Source: CAYTRP01 sp964625145
GTDB lineage: Bacteria; Sumerlaeota; Sumerlaeia; SLMS01; JAHLLQ01
Direction: 5' to 3'
DNA length: 32,971 nucleotides
Assembly (NCBI GenBank): GCA_964625145.1
Contig: CAZVAQ010000026.1
Location: forward strand, 1 to 32,971
Shown here: piece by piece, positions 25,229 through 32,971 of the stretch
How the letters are laid out: each line of letters opens with the position of its first letter
How positions within the stretch are numbered: the stretch's first letter is position 1
Notes under the pieces: generated by a model
The model's database searches: none
What the model was told of the DNA's origin: nothing
Seen by the model: the letters and a program-made list of their open reading frames with translations, nothing else
Program-made: the position numbers and the translations under genes

Positions 25229-25441
25229 AATGGCACGAGGTGACTCTAGGGATTCGAGCAACGACGCGGTCAAACCTTGTTTTTGCGTGACTTGCCCGGC
25301 GGCTGGCGGGAACATTGCCCCAGCAGGCAGGACCGGCGCGCCCTCTGGCGCCCGTGGATGCTCACCCGGGATAGGCCGGGCAACGTGTCGAATGGAGTTG
25401 TCGCTGCTCGGCAGCACCCGGAACATTGTCGTGACAGGGCT

Positions 25442-25492
25442 TGTCGGACCCTTTGACGGGGGTACAACGAAGAGAAACGACCTGTCGGACCC
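25442..25492 (+). repeat. 10-base direct repeat next to the 25499 start
   Basis: TGTCGGACCC occurs at 25442-25451 and 25483-25492, 41 bases apart (about four helical turns). The second copy ends 6 bases before ATG 25499, so a bound factor would cover the ribosome binding region. No good Shine-Dalgarno sequence is visible before that start. Confidence 0.4.
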
Positions 25493-25498
25493 ACAGGA

Positions 25499-28400
25499 AT
25501 GACCTCACGCGAATCCCCCCCCATCATCGTTCTTATCATGATCGCCGCGGCGATCGTGATGGCGGGGCTCGTCCTGAATCATCAGACACGTCCCCGGCCC
25601 AACCCAAGGGCCAATGTGCGCGATGTGTCGGCCAATGTGATCCAGCGTGACATTCCGACGCCCGGCAAGTCCGACGCTGTTGAGCCGACGCCGGAGCCAA
25701 CCCCCACTCCCGAGCCGACTCCTGAACCGACTCCGGAACCCGAAAAGAAGGAACCAGAACCCATCGAGCTGGCCATGGCCGCCGAACCCGGCCAGATGGA
25801 GGGCATCGTCCTGTCCCCCCAAGGGTTGCCGATCTTCGACGCAACGGTGTCGCTGACATTCGAGAACCTGGTGGAAGGCGGAAAGAAGGGGCCAAAGCTG
25901 GAGGTGCAGACTTCCCGCGAAGGTTTCTTCCGCTTTGATGCCGTCCCGCCGGGAGCATGGAGCATCAAGGCGAAGCATCCCGAGTACGCCGCGGGAGTGG
26001 CCGCAGGCATCGTCGTCAAATCAAACGAGATGACTCCGGGTGTGACCGTCACCCTGCAGACGGGAACAAAGATTAGCGGCATTGTGCAGACGACGCGCGG
26101 GATGGCGCTGGAGAATGCCCAGGTCATCCTGACGCAGCGCGTCCTCTCGCTGACCGGTGAGGATCAGCGCGTGCTGCGCAAGGACATCCCGTACGAGGAG
26201 GTCTTCACGGGCAAGGACGGCAAGTTCCAGTTTGAACAGGCAGCCATCGGCTTCAACGCCCTGCTCGTGCGGCTGGAAGGCTTTGCGCCCGAGCGACTGG
26301 AGCTGACGCTGGAGAAGGACGAAAAGCGCGAGATAACAATCTCGTTGGAGTTGGGCGCGGCGATCGGTGGGCTGGTGCGGACAATCTCCGGGCGGCCGAT
26401 TCAAAACGCCGAGATCGTGCTCAAGGACCCGTTGGTTTCGGACTTCAAGAGCACGGCAAAGACCACGGCGGACGGACGTTTCCGCATCACCGGCCTGCGC
26501 GGGACGAGGACCTATTCCCTGACGGCGAAGGCCGCCAACTTTGCACCCGCCGGTCCGTTGGAGATACCCGCAGGCCGATTGGAAAACATCATCACGTTGC
26601 AGAGTGGCGGCGCGATCACCGGCGTCGTGCGCGATTTTGGATCCGGGCAGACTGTCTCCGGCATCGGCCTGATGCTCAGGTCAAACGAAGGCACGTTCCC
26701 GACCGAGCAAACGACCGCGACTGGACAAGGCGGCAGGTATGTCTTCGAGCATTTGCCCGCGGGCAGCTACAACGTCTCCATCTTCAACGAGACGCTGACC
26801 AGCGAGCCGAAGTTGGGGGTTGCAGTAAAGGTTGGCGAGACAACGCCGAACATCGACTTCTCGATATACCCCGGCCAGACGATCGTCGGCATTGTTGCGG
26901 ATGGTCACACCGGCGACCGCATTTCGATGGCCACGGTGAAACTCTCCAGCCGCGTCGGGCCCGGATTCCTGCAGGGAAAGAACTCAAACATCAACACGGA
27001 TGGATTCGGCGCCTTCCGCTTCGAGAATCTGCCCTACGGTTTGTATTCACTGGAAGCCACCGCGCCGGGTTATCTGCGCTATCCGGGTCCCGACGCGACG
27101 GCCAGCGTGCGGTTGATGCCCGGTGAGGCGGCCGAGCCGGTGACGTTGCTGCTGAGCCCCGGCGGAACGATTCACGGAATCGTGAGCAATGCCGCGGGCG
27201 AGCCCATCGCCGGCGCCGAGGTGGGCCTTTACAATGCGCCGAGTGTGCCGGGCGGCGGGCGCATCGACACCAATCCCTATCGCGCGACTTCGGACGCCTC
27301 GGGCGGCTTCAAGTTCGACGGGATATCGCTGGATCAACCACGCTTGTTGATCGCGAGTGCCACAGCCCCCGGCTATGCAAAGGGCAAGAGCGAACCGGCG
27401 CTGCTGACCGAGTTCCTGACGTCGGCAACGGTGGCCGTGCACCTGACGCGCGGCGGAGTTCTGGAAGTCAACACGCGCGAGAAGAACGGCATGCGGTTGA
27501 GCGATGTGAATATCAGCCTCTCGCACAATGACTTTGGCGGGGATGCGTCACCACAGTCGTGGAGTGGAAAGACGAACCTGATGGGGCAGATCATGTTCGA
27601 GAACATCCCCGCAGGCCGCGTCTATGTCTCGGCAAATCGGAGCGGGTTCCTGGGAGCCGGAACGTGGGTGACGGTTGGCGAGGACACGCCCGTGAGCACG
27701 ACGCTGGAGCTGGAGAAGGCGACGCGCATCATTGGATGGGTCGTGGATGATCGCGGGAATCCGGTCATCAAGGGATTCGTGGATGCGAGCGCCCAATCGG
27801 GCGCGCGCGGTGGTGGCCGCGGCAACATCGACAATCGTGGGCGGTTTGTGATCGAGGGCGTTAGCGCGGGGATGTTCACACTGGACGTGAACGCGCAGCG
27901 CGACACGCAAACGGGAACGCACACGGTATTCCGCCGCGTGACCAATGCCATCGCCGGTCCCGCGCAGGAGCTGACGATCGCCGTGCCGATGAACGGCGGG
28001 ATCGATGGGTTGGTCGTGGACGGTTCAAACAACGAGCCGCTGTCGGGCGCCCATGTGCAGATCAATGGAAGCTATGCGTATCAGGGGAACGCGAGGCGGA
28101 ACTTTGGCGTCGGCAAGGCGTTCAGCACACCGCCCGGCGCGTTTCGGTTCGAGTCGATTCCGCCCGGTACATACACCGCAAGCGTCAGCGCGCCGAATTA
28201 CCTGCCGGTGACGATCAAGGACATCGAGGTCGATTCGCCCGGGATGGTCAATCTGGGGCGAATCCCACTTGAAAAGGGCGGCATCATCAAGGTTCGCGTG
28301 TTGGCACAGGACACAAAGGAGGCCATTGGCGGCGCGCGGGTGGTGGTGAAACCGGTGGGATCGGCTGCATCAACAAACGGGCAGGGCGTCGCTGTCATTT

Positions 28401-29341
28401 CGGGTCTGGAGCCGGGGATTTACAACCTTGAGGCGTCGCATGGGCAGTTTCTCCCCGCCAAGCTGAACATAGTCCAAGTCGTTCGTGGCGAGGAAACCGA
28501 TGCGGGCGAGATCTTCATGGATCGCGGCGCCGTGGCATACGGCCAGGTGACCGATGGGCTCGGGAAGCCCATCGAGGGTGCGACGATTTCAGTCCGGCAC
28601 ACGGCCTTGGATTTGACGCGCGTCGTGCGCACGGATCGCGCGGGCAATTACCGGCTGACGGGTCTGGAGGCCGGTGGCGTCACCATTTCCGCCACGGCAA
28701 ACTTCCCGCGCGGCCCGGCCACAAAGACCGAGCGGGACCAATTGTCTATTACCACGGAGCTGCGCCGCGACTTTGTGCTGCACGGCAACATCAAGTTTAC
28801 AGGCTATGTGCGCGGTCCACTGGGGGTGGAGTTGGTCAATCCCCGCATCGAAGTCTTCCCCATGGAGGCCGACTCCCGGCCCGTGACGCGGGGGAAGATC
28901 ATTGCCTCTGCCATCAATGGAAACTTTGAAATCGAGAACATGATCGAGGGACAGTACCTCGTGTTTGGCTCCGGCCAATGGGGCGACAAGTTCATCCGCT
29001 GGCACCGGTCCGTGTTTGTCTCACCACCGGGAACGAACTCGCCCATCATCGCCCCGAACGGCACGATCATGGGACGGATTTCCCACCAGAACGGCAATCC
29101 AGTGGTCAACAAGACGGTCCAGCTTCGAGGGCTCAGTTTCCCCCACAGCAATGTCTCCGCCATGTCCAGCTACTGGACCTATGAGACAAAGACCAGCGGC
29201 AATGGCACATACAGTTTCCCTGCCCTCCCGGCGGGCCGTTACGAGCTGTTGGTCTATGACTCGTCCGCAAAGCTCCATCGGGTGAATGTGGTTCTAAACA
29301 CGGAAAACGGCTCGACGAACCAGGACATCGTTATCCCCTAG
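25499..29341 (+). CDS. Large anchored protein with about 13 carboxypeptidase-regulatory-like repeats
   Basis: A 1280-residue protein. One helix (about 9-26) anchors it; a Pro/Thr/Glu-rich spacer (about 62-88, T-P-E-P repeats) follows; then about thirteen Ig-like carboxypeptidase-regulatory units of roughly 85-105 residues run to the end. Each starts with a G-x-I-x-G-x-V/I pattern and a G-x-P-I/V-x-x-A-x-V segment (for example G-T-I-H-G-I-V-S-N-A-A-G-E-P-I-A-G-A). Catalytic residues are absent, so it is a structural or binding scaffold. It probably stands in the periplasm or on the surface. ATG 25499 has no good ribosome binding site. A hairpin (29351-29383) follows the stop. Internal repeats share little DNA identity, so they are old. 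Confidence 0.85.
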   Translation: MTSRESPPIIVLIMIAAAIVMAGLVLNHQTRPRPNPRANVRDVSANVIQRDIPTPGKSDAVEPTPEPTPTPEPTPEPTPEPEKKEPEPIELAMAAEPGQMEGIVLSPQGLPIFDATVSLTFENLVEGGKKGPKLEVQTSREGFFRFDAVPPGAWSIKAKHPEYAAGVAAGIVVKSNEMTPGVTVTLQTGTKISGIVQTTRGMALENAQVILTQRVLSLTGEDQRVLRKDIPYEEVFTGKDGKFQFEQAAIGFNALLVRLEGFAPERLELTLEKDEKREITISLELGAAIGGLVRTISGRPIQNAEIVLKDPLVSDFKSTAKTTADGRFRITGLRGTRTYSLTAKAANFAPAGPLEIPAGRLENIITLQSGGAITGVVRDFGSGQTVSGIGLMLRSNEGTFPTEQTTATGQGGRYVFEHLPAGSYNVSIFNETLTSEPKLGVAVKVGETTPNIDFSIYPGQTIVGIVADGHTGDRISMATVKLSSRVGPGFLQGKNSNINTDGFGAFRFENLPYGLYSLEATAPGYLRYPGPDATASVRLMPGEAAEPVTLLLSPGGTIHGIVSNAAGEPIAGAEVGLYNAPSVPGGGRIDTNPYRATSDASGGFKFDGISLDQPRLLIASATAPGYAKGKSEPALLTEFLTSATVAVHLTRGGVLEVNTREKNGMRLSDVNISLSHNDFGGDASPQSWSGKTNLMGQIMFENIPAGRVYVSANRSGFLGAGTWVTVGEDTPVSTTLELEKATRIIGWVVDDRGNPVIKGFVDASAQSGARGGGRGNIDNRGRFVIEGVSAGMFTLDVNAQRDTQTGTHTVFRRVTNAIAGPAQELTIAVPMNGGIDGLVVDGSNNEPLSGAHVQINGSYAYQGNARRNFGVGKAFSTPPGAFRFESIPPGTYTASVSAPNYLPVTIKDIEVDSPGMVNLGRIPLEKGGIIKVRVLAQDTKEAIGGARVVVKPVGSAASTNGQGVAVISGLEPGIYNLEASHGQFLPAKLNIVQVVRGEETDAGEIFMDRGAVAYGQVTDGLGKPIEGATISVRHTALDLTRVVRTDRAGNYRLTGLEAGGVTISATANFPRGPATKTERDQLSITTELRRDFVLHGNIKFTGYVRGPLGVELVNPRIEVFPMEADSRPVTRGKIIASAINGNFEIENMIEGQYLVFGSGQWGDKFIRWHRSVFVSPPGTNSPIIAPNGTIMGRISHQNGNPVVNKTVQLRGLSFPHSNVSAMSSYWTYETKTSGNGTYSFPALPAGRYELLVYDSSAKLHRVNVVLNTENGSTNQDIVIP

Positions 29342-29350
29342 TCCGGCCCG

Positions 29351-29383
29351 GAACGGCCATTGCGCGCCACGGAGCGGCCGTTC
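29351..29383 (+). terminator. Inverted repeat after the 1280-residue gene
   Basis: GAACGGCC (29351-29358) and GGCCGTTC (29376-29383) pair perfectly over 8 bases around a 17-base loop, 9 bases after the stop. The bases after it (TGGTCTTGCC) have no T-run, so it is at best a weak intrinsic terminator. Confidence 0.4.
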
Positions 29384-29447
29384 TGGTCTTGCCCACCCCG
29401 GCAGGCGCCGCGGTCCATACCGCCCCAATCCCAACACGGAAACCACG

Positions 29448-30917
29448 ATGAGCAAGAAGGACCGCGTTCAACCCGAGACACTCAAAGGATTCCGGGACTA
29501 CCTGCCCAGCGACATGATCCCCCGCCAGCGCGTGATCGACACAATCCGCGCCGTCTACGAGCGCTACGGATTCGTGCCGGTGGACACGCCCGTGCTGGAA
29601 CACGAGGCCGCATTGTTGGGAACTGGTGGCGAGGAGACCAACAAGCAGTTGTTCCGCATGGAAAGCCCCGAGGGCGATCCCATCGCCATGCGCTTTGATC
29701 TGACCGTTCCCTTTGCCCGGCTCCTGGCGCAGTATCCCGAGCAGCTCCCGGTCCCCTTTCGCCGCTACCACATCGCGCCGGTCTTCCGGGCGGACAAGCC
29801 GGGCCCCGGCCGCTATAGACAATTTACGCAATGCGACATTGACGCGGCCGGGAGTCCCTCCGTCGCCGTCGATGCCGAGATCATCGCTGTGATGTGCGAG
29901 GCGCTCAAGGCGCTGGGGCTTCATGATGCAAAGACCGGCAAGCCGGAGTTTCGCGTGCTGGTCAACAGCCGCCGCGTCGTCGATGCAGCCCTCACCGGTT
30001 TCGGAATCACCGAGCCGGCAGTGCAAAAACATGTCCTGCGCGTGATCGACAAGCTGGGCAAGGTGGGCGTCCACAACGTGCGCCTGGAGTTGGGGCGGGG
30101 TCGCATCGATGAATCCGGCGACCCGATCCGCGGCGTGGGTCTGGATGCGGAAACCATCGAGAAGATCGTCGACTTTGTTGCGATCACCGGCGGCAATCGC
30201 GCCGCAGTGATCGGCGCCCTGGAAGCCGGACTGACGCCCAGCGAACTGGTCACCAGCGCCATCGCGGAATTGCAGGAGCTCGCCCGGGCCCTCGATGCCT
30301 TGGGGGTCAGCGAGGAAGAGGTCGTCTTCGACCCCAGCCTGGCGCGCGGATTGGATTACTACACCGGGCCCGTGTTCGAGACAGTGCTGACCGGCGCGCC
30401 GGAGTTCGGCTCCATCATGGGTGGCGGCCGCTATGATGGCCTGGTCAGCCGATTCCTGGATCGCCCGATCCCCTCGACCGGCGCTTCCATCGGCATCGAT
30501 CGCCTGATGGCGGCATTGGTTTCACTCGGCAAGGTTGAAGCACCGAAGACCACCGTGAAGGTGATGATCCTGCAGATGCGCGGCGTGGACACGTCGGAGT
30601 TGCTTCGCGTGGCCCATGAGCTGCGCCAGAACGGCATCTCAACCGAAGTCTTCATGGGTAGCCGAAAGGCGAAGATCAACCAACAGCTCTCGCTTGCAAA
30701 CGAGCGCGGCGTTCCCGTCGCGGTGATCATCGGCCCCGACGAGCTGGCCAATGGCACGGTCGCCGTGAAGGATCTTGTCGCCGGCCACCAACAACGCGAA
30801 GGCATCGAGGAGCGCGAGGAATACCTGGCCGCCGCAAAAGCAGGGCAGGAGACCATTGCACGCACGGACTTGGTCCGCTACGTGAAAGAGCTCCTTGGCA
30901 CTTCCAAGGGCCTATAA
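29448..30917 (+). CDS. hisS: Histidyl-tRNA synthetase
   Basis: A 489-residue class II synthetase that charges tRNA-His. The start region (G-F-R-D-Y-L-P) belongs to motif 1, D-L-T lies at 84-86, motif 2 with F-R-R-Y-H-I-A-P-V-F-R at about 104-114 and Q-F-T-Q-C-D at 125-130, and the histidine loop has L-A-R-G-L-D-Y-Y-T-G. Motif 3 is G-A-S-I-G-I-D-R-L. The C-terminal anticodon-binding domain follows, and the protein is somewhat longer than the usual 420-430 residues because of Glu-rich insertions near the end (about 445-465). No strong ribosome binding site is visible before ATG 29448. A 13-bp hairpin follows the stop by 3 bases. Confidence 0.96.
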   Translation: MSKKDRVQPETLKGFRDYLPSDMIPRQRVIDTIRAVYERYGFVPVDTPVLEHEAALLGTGGEETNKQLFRMESPEGDPIAMRFDLTVPFARLLAQYPEQLPVPFRRYHIAPVFRADKPGPGRYRQFTQCDIDAAGSPSVAVDAEIIAVMCEALKALGLHDAKTGKPEFRVLVNSRRVVDAALTGFGITEPAVQKHVLRVIDKLGKVGVHNVRLELGRGRIDESGDPIRGVGLDAETIEKIVDFVAITGGNRAAVIGALEAGLTPSELVTSAIAELQELARALDALGVSEEEVVFDPSLARGLDYYTGPVFETVLTGAPEFGSIMGGGRYDGLVSRFLDRPIPSTGASIGIDRLMAALVSLGKVEAPKTTVKVMILQMRGVDTSELLRVAHELRQNGISTEVFMGSRKAKINQQLSLANERGVPVAVIIGPDELANGTVAVKDLVAGHQQREGIEEREEYLAAAKAGQETIARTDLVRYVKELLGTSKGL

Positions 30918-30920
30918 GGC

Positions 30921-30949
30921 GAGTGCTGATCTCGCAGAGATCAGCACTC
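30921..30949. terminator. Perfect 13-bp hairpin after hisS
   Basis: GAGTGCTGATCTC (30921-30933) pairs completely with GAGATCAGCACTC (30937-30949) around GCA. It begins 3 bases after the hisS stop. The following bases TATTAATC are AT-rich but not a T-run. It is a probable terminator, or one unit of a dispersed repeat family. Confidence 0.65.
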
Positions 30950-31144
30950 TATTAATCAAAGTAACTTGGACCTCTGGCTATCCAAGCCCTAATCCTGCGA
31001 TGGCTGGGTCATGACGCTTCTTGATTTGGTGACCAAGTTCATTATCGCTCCAGTTGAATCCCAACGGAATCCCATGTTGGCGATCGTCCCGAATATATCT
31101 TCTTACCGGGACAATTGCAGGATGGCTAGAAATCACGCACTCAA

Positions 31145-31243
31145 AGTAGCATGGGGATCCTGCCCATGACGCATTTCCTGAGGTATTGGACTGCAGTGTG
31201 GAGTTTGAGGCTGGCGGGTCCGGGGCAGGATGCCCCCGCTACT
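31145..31243. mobile_element. Small inverted-repeat element, MITE-like
   Basis: A 99-base element bounded by inverted 21-base ends: left end 31145-31165 and right end 31223-31243 match in 18 of 21 positions when one is reverse-complemented. It carries no gene. Its translation gives M-G-I-L-P-M at one end and G-Q-D-A-P-A-T at the other, strings I know from frequent spurious ORFs in Planctomycetota, Verrucomicrobiota and Lentisphaerota. No clear target-site duplication is visible. The right end alone can fold as GGGGCA-GGA-TGCCCC. It could serve as a terminator for glnS, which ends 39 bases away. Confidence 0.55.
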
Positions 31244-31281
31244 CCATTTTCAAATCCACTTCACCAAATCCACCATCCTCC

Positions 31282-32944
<1,663 letters not shown>

Positions 32945-32971
32945 GGCACTCGGTTCGGGTTCGGGATTGGG

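Larger units (their letters stand above)
25193..25498. other. Divergent intergenic region between cdaA and the 1280-residue gene
   Basis: About 306 bases with no gene seen. The left part holds the palindrome in front of cdaA. The right part holds two copies of a 10-base direct repeat (25442-25451 and 25483-25492) immediately before the plus-strand start. TTGACG at 25453-25458 could be a -35, but no good -10 follows at the right spacing. Short frames crossing the region are not conserved-looking. Confidence 0.55.
30918..31281. other. Convergent intergenic region between hisS and glnS
   Basis: These 364 bases hold the hisS hairpin (30921-30949), about 190 bases with no feature I can support, and the inverted-repeat element at 31145-31243. 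A frame starting at 31151 is produced by the element (it begins M-G-I-L-P-M and contains G-Q-D-A-P-A-T) and continues over glnS; it is not a gene. Confidence 0.6.

Noticed and set aside
25221..25236. CRP-type site (TGTGA half-site) near cdaA
   Set aside because: Only one half matches; the opposite half-site is absent.
25680..25760. CCGACTCC-type repeats as a non-coding tandem repeat
   Set aside because: They lie in frame and encode the Thr-Pro-Glu-Pro spacer of the 1280-residue protein.

Overview
The window reads as a piece of a draft (probably metagenome-derived) genome of a high-GC, two-membrane bacterium. The evidence is a periplasmic HtrA protease, a full Bat/MoxR envelope operon, type IV pilus ATPases with a pseudopilin, a bacterial GlnRS, and a run of ten Ns inside glnS. 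The pseudopilin style, the many large carboxypeptidase-regulatory-like repeat proteins and the short dispersed palindromic repeats fit the Planctomycetota/Verrucomicrobiota/Hydrogenedentota/Sumerlaeota neighbourhood. That placement is an inference from style and not a phylogenetic result.

Layout. Bases 1-3208 hold a Cys-rich secreted protein (5' end outside the window) and an 855-residue membrane-anchored protein, both of lower GC than the rest. Bases 3205-3561 hold a short coding remnant, an imperfect repeat and a dispersed hairpin repeat. Bases 3562-5303 are a coupled pair, a PhyH-type dioxygenase and a metallo-beta-lactamase-fold hydrolase. Bases 5285-8485 (minus) are pilT, pilU and a pseudopilin. 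Bases 9005-19139 (plus) are htrA followed by moxR, a DUF58 gene, a DUF4381-like gene and batA-batB-batC-batD-batE; seven of the eight junctions downstream of htrA-moxR are overlaps or short gaps, and the genes from DUF58 to batE all overlap by 1-8 bases. Bases 19144-20175 (minus) encode an AmmeMemoRadiSam-type radical SAM enzyme. Bases 20309-21873 (plus) encode a DUF1385 membrane protein coupled to a DCC-family thiol protein. Bases 21866-25192 (minus) are a c-di-AMP unit (cdaA, cdaR) coupled to a family 4-type glycosyltransferase. Bases 25499-29341 encode a 1280-residue anchored protein with about thirteen carboxypeptidase-regulatory-like repeats. hisS (plus) and glnS (minus) converge at the right end around a strong hairpin and a small inverted-repeat element.

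How it fits together. Most of the window concerns the cell envelope: protein quality control (HtrA), MoxR/vWA-dependent maturation or stress tolerance (Bat), pilus retraction, c-di-AMP signalling tied to glycan synthesis, and large surface or periplasmic repeat proteins. The two aminoacyl-tRNA synthetases are housekeeping genes. No CRISPR array, rRNA, tRNA, phage module or transposase was seen. I do not see a clear new defence-type system. The most unusual items are the Cys-rich/855-residue pair, the htrA-Bat arrangement, the cdaA-cdaR-glycosyltransferase coupling and the inverted-repeat element near glnS.
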